From assembly GCF_030915445.1 (NCBI RefSeq), contig NZ_CP133264.1, positions 4,311,208 through 4,375,207 of the forward strand: 64,000 bases of DNA, in the 5' to 3' direction. The translations under genes were made by a program, and so were the position numbers. Shown here piece after piece: positions 55,203 through 63,673 of the stretch (positions are counted from its first letter, which is position 1; each line of letters opens with the position of its first letter). The notes below the pieces were generated by a model. That model was not told where the DNA came from. It ran no database searches and was given only the letters and a program-made list of their open reading frames with translations. This DNA comes from Clostridium sp. OS1-26. GTDB taxonomy: Bacteria > Bacillota > Clostridia > Clostridiales > Clostridiaceae.

Positions 55203-55802
55203 GTGGACAAGAGAGTTGATGAAAAAATCTTAGATTTTATAAGTGAAGCGGAAAAAAGAGAGGAAAAACGGAATATATGTAACGGTCCGATAAAAATTGG
55301 AGCGAGATATTATGAATTTGAAGAAAAAGAATTCTTTGACGAAAAGCTAAAAGTATATATCCCAAAAGATTTTGAGGATATGCCATTAGAAATAAGAAAA
55401 TTTAAATATCCATCAGAAAGTCGACCAGAAATAATAAAGAGTAATGAAGAGGGAAGTACAGCAATAACTCTAAATATTATTGATAGTCCATTGGATGAAG
55501 AGAGCGTAGAAGAATTAAAAGATGGAATGAAGAATATTATAAGAAAATCTAATCCAGCTAATGTATTTTATGAAGATGGTATTCTAAAGGTTGATTCTAA
55601 AAATATAGGATATTTTGAATTTAAAAGTTCTGCAATAGATGACTTTTTATATAATTTAATGTTCTTTCTTGAATTTGAAGAGAAAACTTTAATGGGAACC
55701 TTCAGTTGTCTTTATAAAGATTATAAAGATTGGAGAGATGTTGCATATCAAGTTATTAATACTGTGAGAGTGGTAAAAAAAGAGAAGGGAGATGAAGATT
55801 AA
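55203..55802 (+). CDS. DcrB/DUF1795-like adaptor-type protein
   Basis: The 199-residue protein resembles DcrB-family proteins from type VI loci that act as effector-loading adaptors. After a charged N-terminus it has GARYYEFEEKEFFDEKLKVYIPKDFEDMP, KFKYPSESRPEIIKSNEEGSTAITLNI, and a C-terminal GYFEFKSSAIDDFLYNLMFFLEF followed by KDYKDWRDVAYQVINTVRV, the order seen in this fold. The GTG at 55203 is chosen since GGGAGG lies 9 bases upstream; the ATG at 55194 abuts it. It overlaps the VgrG start by one base, fitting an adaptor for the spike. Confidence 0.55.
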   Translation: MDKRVDEKILDFISEAEKREEKRNICNGPIKIGARYYEFEEKEFFDEKLKVYIPKDFEDMPLEIRKFKYPSESRPEIIKSNEEGSTAITLNIIDSPLDEESVEELKDGMKNIIRKSNPANVFYEDGILKVDSKNIGYFEFKSSAIDDFLYNLMFFLEFEEKTLMGTFSCLYKDYKDWRDVAYQVINTVRVVKKEKGDED

Positions 55803-57220
55803 TGAGCGAGGAATATATGTATACTCAAGGAGATATTTTAATAGCACCTTATAAATTTCAGAAAATAACAAGATTAAAGGTAACTAGAGAATTAAATGGG
55901 CATGCAAAGCTCTATATAAGTGGAATAATTGATGAAGAAAGTGCTGATAAATATGTTGAAACAGCAAATGCAGAGGCAAGTATTTCAATGTCAGTAAAGG
56001 ATGATAAAAATTCTATGACTAATGTTTTTCAAGGAGTAGTTACTAATATCCAAGTTAATGCAAATAAAGATGTTAGAACTTTAGAGATAGAAGCTTTAAG
56101 CAGAACTTTTTTAATGGATATAAAGAAAAAGAGCAGAACATTTCAAAATGAAAGCTCAAGTTATGGAGATATTTTTAATATTGTAAACAGTGGATATAAC
56201 AATCTTCAAATGTTAGATAGTATTACAAATGGAACTAAAATAGACAAGCTACTGGTTCAATATAAAGAAACAGATTGGGAATTTATAAAAAGATTAGCTT
56301 CACATTTTAATGTTCCAGTAGTATCAGAATGTCAATTAGATGATATGAAGTATTCAATAGGAAATTCAGGCTGCTGCAAAACCTATAAGCTTGATGAATT
56401 TAACTATTCAATAAAAAAGAATCTACAAGAATATAAGCTTAAATCAGAAAATGATATTACCAATTTAGATGACATTAATTTAATAAGTTACGAAGTAGTA
56501 ACAAATAAAATAATGTATTTATATAATTTAGTTAACTTTAAAGGTAGAAGTCTTTATATATACAAGTCAGAAATGGAACTTGTGAATGGTGTAATCTTAA
56601 ATAAATATATATTAAGAGATGGGAAGGGAATAAAAGTAAGGAAAATTTATAACAACAAGATAGTAGGCATATCTTTAGAAGGAAATATTTTAGATACAAA
56701 AAATGATGTAGTTAAAATTAATTTACAGATAGATGGAAATCAAAATAAAAGTGGAGCAAGATGGTTCCCCTATTCAACAGTTTATTCATCACCAGATGGC
56801 ACAGGCTGGTACTGTATGCCTGAGGTTGGTGATTCGATACGACTATACTTCCCAGATAATGAAGAGAAAAATGCATACGCAATAAGTTCAACCAATCTTA
56901 AATCAGGTAATTCTCAAAAACGTAGTGATCCATCAGTGAAAAGCATAGGAACAAAGTATGGTAAAGAAGTAGTGATGAAGCCAGGAGCTGTAGAAATCAT
57001 AGGGAACGGAAATTTACTTATGAGATTAACAGATGATGGTGGAATAGAAGTTAAGAGCAATAAAAAAATAGTTTTGGATGCTAAACAGGATATTGAGATA
57101 ACTGGTGGAGGAAAGGTATCGATTCAAGGAGATAGTGGAGTTGCTTTAACTCAAGCAGGGGCTAACATGAATATACAAGATAATGTAACTATGAGTGGTG
57201 GAAAGGTCAAGATTGAGTAA
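55802..57220 (+). CDS. VgrG-like spike protein 1 (phage late-control gene D family)
   Basis: The 472-residue protein has the gp27/gp5 organisation of VgrG spikes: an N-terminal gp27-like domain (LKVTRELNGHAKLYISGII, FQGVVTNIQVNANKDVRTLEIEALS, QYKETDWEFIKRLASHF), an OB-fold (VKINLQIDGNQNKSGARWFPYST, CMPEVGDSIRLYFPDNEEKNAY) and a short C-terminal beta-helix (VEIIGNGNLLMRLTDDGGIEVKS, VLDAKQDIEITGGGKVSIQ). No toxin extension is attached, so it is the structural spike. Initiation overlaps the upstream DcrB-like gene. Confidence 0.85.
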   Translation: MSEEYMYTQGDILIAPYKFQKITRLKVTRELNGHAKLYISGIIDEESADKYVETANAEASISMSVKDDKNSMTNVFQGVVTNIQVNANKDVRTLEIEALSRTFLMDIKKKSRTFQNESSSYGDIFNIVNSGYNNLQMLDSITNGTKIDKLLVQYKETDWEFIKRLASHFNVPVVSECQLDDMKYSIGNSGCCKTYKLDEFNYSIKKNLQEYKLKSENDITNLDDINLISYEVVTNKIMYLYNLVNFKGRSLYIYKSEMELVNGVILNKYILRDGKGIKVRKIYNNKIVGISLEGNILDTKNDVVKINLQIDGNQNKSGARWFPYSTVYSSPDGTGWYCMPEVGDSIRLYFPDNEEKNAYAISSTNLKSGNSQKRSDPSVKSIGTKYGKEVVMKPGAVEIIGNGNLLMRLTDDGGIEVKSNKKIVLDAKQDIEITGGGKVSIQGDSGVALTQAGANMNIQDNVTMSGGKVKIE

Positions 57221-57271
57221 GTGATTTTATTTCAACGAAAATTACCAAAAGGGGGAGGTGGAAAGTATACT

Positions 57272-57871
57272 ATGATAATACAAGCAAATAAAGGAGAAAT
57301 ATTAGAAGAATTTCTAGAAAAGTATGTGGTTGATAGATGGATTAATGAATTTCTTGAAATTGATGAAATGTATAAGAGTGATAAAGATGCTATAGAAGAA
57401 AATTTAATTTCAACATTTGATGAGGTATGTAGGCAGGCTATAGGTCTTCAGGAAAAGCAATTAAAGGGGGGAATTAAGTATATATATTTCTCTTTACTTA
57501 GAACTAGTATTCTTGAAAATAGAGGGGAATACAGAATTGATTTGTATGATAAAAATTGGTTTTTGGATAAGGAAGAATGTTCTATAAATATAGATTTAAA
57601 CTTTATTTTCGATTCAATTTTCAAGCATAGGGAAGAACTTAAAGAAAAGAAAAAAGAGTACGGAAAAAATATAACTGATATGGATATAGAGAATATAATG
57701 CTTAAAGAAATTGATAAATATCATGTTTTAGCAGTGGAATTTTTAAAGGGTATGATAGAAAGATTTACAGAAACATCTTCCTATGCAGAAATGAAAAAAA
57801 CAGAAGATATCATGATATTAGCAGGAGAATATATGGATGCGACGGAGGCAATATATCCTGAAAAAGAATAG
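57272..57871 (+). CDS. Hypothetical cluster protein, soluble helical
   Basis: This 199-residue protein is not recognised. It is strongly charged and mostly helical (NKGEILEEFLEKYVVDRWINEFLEI, DAIEENLISTFDEVCRQAIG), with no signal peptide. ATG 57272 is preceded by GGGGGAGGTGG and so is preferred over upstream in-frame starts. Lying between spike and PAAR genes, it could be a chaperone or adaptor for the tip, but this is only positional. Confidence 0.55.
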   Translation: MIIQANKGEILEEFLEKYVVDRWINEFLEIDEMYKSDKDAIEENLISTFDEVCRQAIGLQEKQLKGGIKYIYFSLLRTSILENRGEYRIDLYDKNWFLDKEECSINIDLNFIFDSIFKHREELKEKKKEYGKNITDMDIENIMLKEIDKYHVLAVEFLKGMIERFTETSSYAEMKKTEDIMILAGEYMDATEAIYPEKE

Positions 57872-57884
57872 AGAAGGAGAACTT

Positions 57885-58409
57885 ATGGATTATTTTTTAT
57901 TAAAGCAAGATGAAAGATATATAAATACTCCAAGACTTATTGATGTATTTAAAAAAATTAACATAAAAAATCTTAATCTTTTAAATGCTCACAAAATTGA
58001 AGACATTACAATATTTGAAGTTAGTGCTGATGACAACTGTGAGTTTCTGGATATTTTAGATAGTCAATTGTTTTTAATATTAGAAGGTATGAAAAAGATA
58101 ATTGAAAAATATGATAGGGATATTTTATTTAAAAGCTTAGCACTTATTGATTCACTTCATGATAGACAGGAAAATTATTTTTTACCTATATTTGAAGAGG
58201 TTGAATCTCTAAGTGATAATGCAGAACTTAATTTAGATAAAACAGTAGTTAAAAAAATAGTGTTAGATAAAGAAAAAATTCAAGGTAAGAAGATTTTTAA
58301 AATAAAAGAGAGTTTAAAGCCATTAATAGTAGTAAGACTTGATGTTGCTGAAAGTTTGTTAAGGCGTGACTTTAAAGGAATAAAACTTGAGAGACTTCAA
58401 GTTGAATAA
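57885..58409 (+). CDS. Hypothetical protein with immunity-protein-like (DUF1629-type) architecture
   Basis: The 174-residue protein begins MDYFLLKQDERYINTPRLID and ends RLDVAESLLRRDFKGIKLERLQVE, a layout like DUF1629/Imm11-type immunity or accessory proteins found beside PAAR-type toxins. A helix-rich middle is seen (MKKIIEKYDRDILFKSLALID). ATG 57885 has GAAGGAGA upstream. It precedes the DUF4280 gene. Whether it is an immunity protein or a tip-loading protein cannot be told from sequence. Confidence 0.45.
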   Translation: MDYFLLKQDERYINTPRLIDVFKKINIKNLNLLNAHKIEDITIFEVSADDNCEFLDILDSQLFLILEGMKKIIEKYDRDILFKSLALIDSLHDRQENYFLPIFEEVESLSDNAELNLDKTVVKKIVLDKEKIQGKKIFKIKESLKPLIVVRLDVAESLLRRDFKGIKLERLQVE

Positions 58410-58441
58410 GCTTAAAACTTAGAAATAGGAAGTGAAAAGAT

Positions 58442-58837
58442 ATGAGTGGTGGAGACAATTATTATATAGTTAGAGGAGCAAAAATGAGATGTGACAAAGG
58501 AACCCATGCAAGAAAAATAAATCTTCCAGTAAGTCATGGCTCATATGTAGCTGAAAAACCTATGATGAATAAAACTGATAGAAAGGAAAAAAACATAAGC
58601 TACTTTGGAATATGTAATGGTGGATGCCCATCAAGTGGAGGAAATATTTGTCTAATAGCAGAAAATGGACAAACCATTGAAGGAAAGAAATGCTGTGTAC
58701 AAATATTAAAAGACTGGATGAATGTAAAAGAAGAAACATTAGTTGAAGGAGAACCAGCTCTTACAACAGATTCAGTGCTTATATGTAAATATGGAGGAAA
58801 AATAAAATTTGAAACAAATGGTCAAGAGAAAGAGTAA
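58442..58837 (+). CDS. PAAR-like tip protein (DUF4280 family)
   Basis: The 131-residue protein has the DUF4280 pattern: a GAKMRCDKGTHARKINLPVSHG start, repeated cysteine/glycine motifs (FGICNGGCPSSGGNICL, GKKCCVQILKDWMN) and the end TLVEGEPALTTDSVLICKYGGKI. DUF4280 proteins are PAAR-like and are thought to cap the VgrG spike in contractile systems. It lies between the two VgrG genes, so it may sharpen either spike. Confidence 0.85.
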   Translation: MSGGDNYYIVRGAKMRCDKGTHARKINLPVSHGSYVAEKPMMNKTDRKEKNISYFGICNGGCPSSGGNICLIAENGQTIEGKKCCVQILKDWMNVKEETLVEGEPALTTDSVLICKYGGKIKFETNGQEKE

Positions 58838-58858
58838 ATAAAAGAAAGGAGAAAGTAA

Positions 58859-61800
58859 ATGGGGGTACTTCATGCACTAAGAGTTAAATCTCCTTGTCAA
58901 TTACTGCGTATAGAAGACATAAGAATTGATAATAAACCTAATGAACATGGATATTTATATTTAAAATGTTTAATAGATGATTCAATTAATTTTCAATCTG
59001 CTATAAATGCGTCTACTAGTGATAAAATATGTATTTATGAAGAAACAGAAGATGAAAATGCAAGTAATGAAAGTCCTGTAAATATTAATGTAGTAAACGA
59101 AAGCAAAAGTAAGATACTATTTAATGGAATAATAAGCAGCATAAAGACAACAAATAATAGTGGAATATACTATTTAGAAATAGAAGGAATGACATCAAGC
59201 TTTGAGCTAGATATAAAGGAAAAAAGCAGATCCTTTCAAAATGCTAACATGACATATGATGAGCTTATAGGAATAATTTTAAAGGATTATTCAGGATACA
59301 GCTATACTCAATGCACAGCAGAGGGACAAACAATAGGAAAGCCATTATTTCAATATAAAGAAACTGATTGGAACTTTTTAAAGAGAATAGCTAGTGAGTT
59401 AAACTCAGAATTATTTTGTGATATAATGGAAACAGGCAACATGGTTTATTTTGGGAGACCAATTAAAGCAAGTTATGAATTAGAAGATATGGGGTTTTAT
59501 AAAGCTTATAAGAATTTAAAGAGATTCCATGAAGCAGGTGGAATTGAAGCAGGACACGATACAGATTACTTTTATTATGAAATAGAGAGAAGAGAAAAGT
59601 ATGAAGTTGGAGACAACATTCGGTTTAAAAATAAGGAGCTTTATGTAAATCAATATTCAGCTCATGCTTTAAAGGATGAAGTAATTTATAAATATCGTCT
59701 GTGCAGGAAAAACGGTATATGGCAAACAAAAATTTATAATTCACTTTTAAGTGGAGGGTCTCTTGAAGGAAAAGTTACCGCTGTAGAAGGTGAGAAAGTA
59801 AAGCTTCAGCTTGATATAGACAAAGGACAAAGCAAAGAAGCCGCCTGGTTTCCCTATGCACCGCCTACCGGAAATGCAATGTACTCAATGCCCGTAGTTG
59901 GAACAAGTGCAAGACTCTATTTTCCAAATGAAAGCAGTGAAGCACCAATTGTAACAGGCTGTGTAAGAAAAAACGGAAGCAACTGTGCTAAAACAGCAGA
60001 TACAACTAAAAGATATTTTGGAACAGAACATGGTAGCGAAATAGAAATGACTCCAGGTGCATTAAACATAAAGGGTGGATCAAAAGAACCCCTCAGTATA
60101 AGCTTTGATGATAATGTAGGAGTAACCCTTAAAAGTCCTAAAAAACTAAGTTTAAATGCAGATGGTGAAATAATAATAAAAACACCGCAAAGTGTCAATA
60201 TAAAAGCACAAAGTCAGATACTTGCAGCCAAAACAGGTACGCAAAGTGGTTTTTCAATAGAAAGTGAGTTTCATTTTTTAGGAACTAGTGCAATAAATAA
60301 TGGAAGAGATAGAGAAACCTATGAGCCATTTAATGATGAACCGAAGGCAGGGCAAAAGGTAGAGAAGAAAGAAGAGAAGAAACAGGAAAAGAAGGAAGAA
60401 AAGAAAGGATTTAGTTGGGGAAGATTAGCAGTAGGCGTATTAGCAGCAGTAGCAGTAGTCGCTGTTGTAGCTACTTGCGGAATAGCGGCAGTATTCTTAG
60501 GGGCTGCTCTTGGGGCATGTATAGGTGCAGCATGTGCAGTAGCAAGCACTGCGATATCTGACAAGATGAGTGGTACGCAAAGTAGTCTGGGAACGTATGC
60601 AAAAAATGCCCTAAAGGGAGCTGCTACAGGTGCAGTATCTGGAGCTATATTTGGTCCTCTTGGAGGTTTTAGCAGTGCAGGCGGATTTATGGCATTTGCT
60701 GGAATAAATGGCATGGTCGATAGTCTCTTAAACCAAGCAATTGATGGAAAGTTTAGCTTAGGTCAAACATTGTTTGATGGACTTATTGGGGCTGCTACAG
60801 GAGGACTATTACATGGAGCAGGAAAACTTATATCAAAGGTTTCACCTTATGTAACTAAATCTATTGGAAAAGTACTAAGTAAATTATCTAGTGGTGCTAA
60901 GGATATATTAAGTAAAGTATCTGGAAAAGCAGATGATATATTAGGTGCATTTAGTAAGACCAGTAGAGAATTATTTGATACGGTAGCAAGTAAAGCTAAT
61001 AATGTAGTAACTAGCATAAAGAATAGTGCTCAAGATCTGGTGGATAGAGCAGCTAATAAGTTTTATGAGGTAACTACTAGGATTGATAATAAAGTTCAAG
61101 ATGCCCTTAATTATGTAAAAAAACCAGTTGATATATTTTTAAGTGAAAATGAATCTGCATTGCAGAAGTTAGCTAAAGGTTTAGATGATACTTTTGCACC
61201 TAGAAGAGTAGTAATAACACCAGATGGACATAGATATACTATACCTGAGAGTGGTACTAAATTTCAAGATTCTGTATCTAAAATGGTTGGGAAAGCTAAG
61301 GATAATTTAGAAAAAAGCTTGTCACCAGCAGAAAGAGCTGCAAAGAGAGAATTTTTAAATATAAAAACAACTGAAAATGGTGGGCCTGATTTTTCAGAAT
61401 CTAAATATATAATGAAAAATGAAAATGGTGACCCTATAATTGCTACAATAGAGATGTCTGGTTCAAGAAGTAAAGATTTTACTAGAGCATTTGATGATGT
61501 TGATATTCCGTCGGACAAGAGAAAGAAAATATTAGCGGATTATACATGGCATCATATTGATGATTATGATGAGGCAACGGGAAAATGTACAATGCAATTA
61601 GTACAAAAAGATGCCCATGTAGCAACTTATCCACACAAGGGGTCATGTGCTCAGTATGATAGTATACATGGTGAGACGTATAATAAAAAATATAAGGGTA
61701 AAACTCCAAAGGAAAAGGCTGCTGAAAATGGATTTGAAATTAATGAAACTGAAAATGGCGGAGCAGATTTTGCTAATACCAAATATATGTATGTGACTGA

Positions 61801-62065
61801 ATCAGGAAAAGAAGCAACTGTAAAAATAAAGATGAGTGGTAAAAGATCTGAAGATAGAAAAATGATTTTTGATAAGTTGGGGATATCAAAAGAAGAACAA
61901 AAAACATTATTAAAAGAGAACAAAGTATTTTATTTAGATGATTTTGATCCCGATACAGGTAAATGTACAATTCAAATTGTGGATAAAGAAGCATATGATG
62001 CTGTGAAAAGTTATGCAGGAGCACAGGCACAGTATAAAGCTAATACAGGAATACAATATAAATAA
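58859..62065 (+). CDS. VgrG-like spike fused to a C-terminal nuclease-like toxin (two tandem toxin domains)
   Basis: The 1068-residue protein has a VgrG spike (residues ~1-480: QYKETDWNFLKRIASELNS, WFPYAPPTGNAMYSMPVVGTSARLYFP, IEMTPGALNIKGG), a Lys/Glu linker (~500-520), a hydrophobic Gly/Ala pre-toxin region (~525-650) and a helical region. Domain 1 (~840-945) carries YTWHHIDDYD (W897 H898 H899) and KDAHVATYPHKGS, the pattern of WHH-type HNH-like nuclease toxins. Domain 2 (~960-1068) is a homologue in which W/H/H become V/F/Y (1023-1025) and the two later His are lost, so it is probably inactive. The SMI1-type immunity genes follow directly. Confidence 0.82.
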   Translation: MGVLHALRVKSPCQLLRIEDIRIDNKPNEHGYLYLKCLIDDSINFQSAINASTSDKICIYEETEDENASNESPVNINVVNESKSKILFNGIISSIKTTNNSGIYYLEIEGMTSSFELDIKEKSRSFQNANMTYDELIGIILKDYSGYSYTQCTAEGQTIGKPLFQYKETDWNFLKRIASELNSELFCDIMETGNMVYFGRPIKASYELEDMGFYKAYKNLKRFHEAGGIEAGHDTDYFYYEIERREKYEVGDNIRFKNKELYVNQYSAHALKDEVIYKYRLCRKNGIWQTKIYNSLLSGGSLEGKVTAVEGEKVKLQLDIDKGQSKEAAWFPYAPPTGNAMYSMPVVGTSARLYFPNESSEAPIVTGCVRKNGSNCAKTADTTKRYFGTEHGSEIEMTPGALNIKGGSKEPLSISFDDNVGVTLKSPKKLSLNADGEIIIKTPQSVNIKAQSQILAAKTGTQSGFSIESEFHFLGTSAINNGRDRETYEPFNDEPKAGQKVEKKEEKKQEKKEEKKGFSWGRLAVGVLAAVAVVAVVATCGIAAVFLGAALGACIGAACAVASTAISDKMSGTQSSLGTYAKNALKGAATGAVSGAIFGPLGGFSSAGGFMAFAGINGMVDSLLNQAIDGKFSLGQTLFDGLIGAATGGLLHGAGKLISKVSPYVTKSIGKVLSKLSSGAKDILSKVSGKADDILGAFSKTSRELFDTVASKANNVVTSIKNSAQDLVDRAANKFYEVTTRIDNKVQDALNYVKKPVDIFLSENESALQKLAKGLDDTFAPRRVVITPDGHRYTIPESGTKFQDSVSKMVGKAKDNLEKSLSPAERAAKREFLNIKTTENGGPDFSESKYIMKNENGDPIIATIEMSGSRSKDFTRAFDDVDIPSDKRKKILADYTWHHIDDYDEATGKCTMQLVQKDAHVATYPHKGSCAQYDSIHGETYNKKYKGKTPKEKAAENGFEINETENGGADFANTKYMYVTESGKEATVKIKMSGKRSEDRKMIFDKLGISKEEQKTLLKENKVFYLDDFDPDTGKCTIQIVDKEAYDAVKSYAGAQAQYKANTGIQYK

Positions 62066-62091
62066 GATATATTTAAAGGAGAAAACAGTTT

Positions 62092-62568
62092 ATGTATAAT
62101 AATAGAATGTTAGACGTTGAAAGTAAAATAACAGAAAATGATTTGAAGGATATAGAAGACACTTATAATATAGTTTTTCCAGATAGTTTTAGAAAGCATT
62201 ATTTAATGTATAATGGAGGATGCCCTGAAAAGAATATTTTTATTGATAAAGATGGAGATAAACAAGAATGCGGATATTTTTATGCAATAAGACGTGATGA
62301 TGGGAGAAAAGGTCTAGAATTAAAAAGTATGTTAAAAGTTAATTTTGATGAGGAATCAATATTTCCAAAGTGGTTAGTTAGATTTGCTGATGATATTATG
62401 GGGGTGGAATATTGCTGGAGTCTTAGGGAAGAAGAATATGGTGCTATATATTATTGGAATTGTGATGTGAATTTAGGTGATGATCCAAGTAAATCTGATG
62501 ATTATGCAGTGTTCTTAGCAAATTCATTAGAAGAATTTATGAATTTACTGGTAGAAGATGAAGAATAA
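62092..62568 (+). CDS. SMI1/KNR4 family immunity protein 1
   Basis: The 158-residue protein is a SMI1/KNR4-type immunity protein: VESKITENDLKDIEDTYNIVFPDSFRKHYL, YNGGCPEKN near residue 41 and the acidic-aromatic SLREEEYGAIYYWNCD block. These proteins bind and neutralise nuclease toxins. It begins 27 bases after the VgrG-toxin stop, so it is the most likely antidote of that toxin. GGAGA precedes the ATG. Confidence 0.88.
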   Translation: MYNNRMLDVESKITENDLKDIEDTYNIVFPDSFRKHYLMYNGGCPEKNIFIDKDGDKQECGYFYAIRRDDGRKGLELKSMLKVNFDEESIFPKWLVRFADDIMGVEYCWSLREEEYGAIYYWNCDVNLGDDPSKSDDYAVFLANSLEEFMNLLVEDEE

Positions 62569-62586
62569 TAGATAAGGAGTGGAAAT

Positions 62587-63027
62587 ATGTATACTAATAA
62601 TAAAATTTTAGAAAGTAAAAAACCAATAACTGAGGAAGATATAAAGTATGTTGAAAATAAATATAAATTTTCTATGCCAGAAGATATAAAAAAGCATTAT
62701 TTAAAGTATAATGGGGGATATCCTGAAAAATCAATGTATACAACTGATAGAGGTGATGAGTTTATTGTTAACTGGTTCATACCTATAAAAAGCGATAAAA
62801 AAAGCTCAGAATTAGATGCAGTCTTAGGAGTTTTAAGAGAAGATAAAGTTATACCTGATTGGCTTATTCCATTTGCAGATGAAGCTGGAGGAGATTTTTA
62901 TTGTTATAGTTTAAGAAAAAATGAATTGGGCGCTATTTATTATTGGTCACATGAATTTGATGATGTTGTGTACATTACAAAATCATTAGAAGAGTTTTTG
63001 AATAATATGGTGGAATTTTCATATTAG
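62587..63027 (+). CDS. SMI1/KNR4 family immunity protein 2
   Basis: The 146-residue paralogue of the previous gene shares ITEEDIKYVENKYKFSMPEDIKKHYLKYNGGYPEK and LGAIYYWSHEFDDVVYITKSLEEFLNNM. It is roughly 40-50% similar by eye, so it is a diverged duplicate. It may protect against the second, degenerate toxin domain or against a toxin carried by other strains. AAGGAG lies close upstream of the ATG. Confidence 0.86.
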   Translation: MYTNNKILESKKPITEEDIKYVENKYKFSMPEDIKKHYLKYNGGYPEKSMYTTDRGDEFIVNWFIPIKSDKKSSELDAVLGVLREDKVIPDWLIPFADEAGGDFYCYSLRKNELGAIYYWSHEFDDVVYITKSLEEFLNNMVEFSY

Positions 63028-63105
63028 TAAGATAAATCAATATAGTTTGGAAAGTGTAAAAACAAAATCTATCTACAGTCTTTTAATATGATTGTATGGT
63101 AGATT

Positions 63106-63205
63106 TGGAACAATATACTTATGAAAATAAGCAATTTGAAATGAAAGAAATAAGTGTTCCAACTATTGAGTATCAAGAGAAAATAAAAAAATGCAAAATA
63201 ATGTA
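63106..63205 (+). pseudogene. Short orphan coding remnant
   Basis: A 33-codon open stretch (LEQYTYENKQFEMKEISV, PTIEYQEKIKKCKIM, then stop) has no start or ribosome binding site. It looks like the 3' end of a deleted immunity or toxin gene. I cannot identify its family. Confidence 0.35.
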
Positions 63206-63224
63206 GGATGTAGTTAGTTGGTAA

Positions 63225-63480
63225 GAATGGTTTAATGCAAAAGTTACTAAAAGATGTTATTCAGCAATTACTTGAAGCTGAAATGGATGAACAACTCATC
63301 AGAGAAAAGTATGAATGAACATGTAGCAGTGGTAACAAAAATTATCGGAATGGATATTCTAAAAAAAATATCGAAAATACACTCTAAAATCAGCAAACAG
63401 ATATTAAAAATAAGTTTCAATGTTAGGTGCTATGGGAAACATGGCAGAGTCATCAAAAACATCTTTTAGTACCTGATTTA
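63225..63480 (+). pseudogene. Decayed IS256-family transposase fragment
   Basis: In one frame the sequence reads LLKDVIQQLLEAEMDEQL, then IREKYE, followed by a stop and by NKNYRNGYSKKNIENTL, which is the N-terminal region of IS256-type (mutator) transposases. Further stops and frame changes follow. No terminal inverted repeats are visible and the C-terminal catalytic domain is missing. It is an old insertion or recombination scar between immunity genes. Confidence 0.8.
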
Positions 63481-63569
63481 AGCTAATAGCAAAACTTCAA
63501 TGGATGCTAAAATGGTGTCCGTTGGAGTTTTTCTTTCTAAGGTCCAATTTGGACGTAATAGGGCAAAGG

Positions 63570-63650
63570 AATTGAAAAAGAGCAGCAGAGACTTGTGCAA
63601 GAAGGTGCTGAAATATTAAGAAGAAACAATGAGAAATTGGTGATATAAAG
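63570..63650 (+). pseudogene. Possible C-terminal remnant of a cluster gene
   Basis: One frame reads GKGIEKEQQRLVQEGAEI then LRRNNEKLVI and a stop, just after two in-frame stops. It resembles the helical C-terminus of a secreted protein and sits just before an immunity gene, so it may be the last part of a decayed toxin. Identity is uncertain. Confidence 0.3.
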
Positions 63651-63673
63651 AAAATTATGTAGGGGATGATATA

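Noticed and set aside
63254..63469. 71-codon frame in the transposase remnant region.
   Set aside because: Out-of-frame reading of the decayed IS256-type transposase; the correct frame contains stops.
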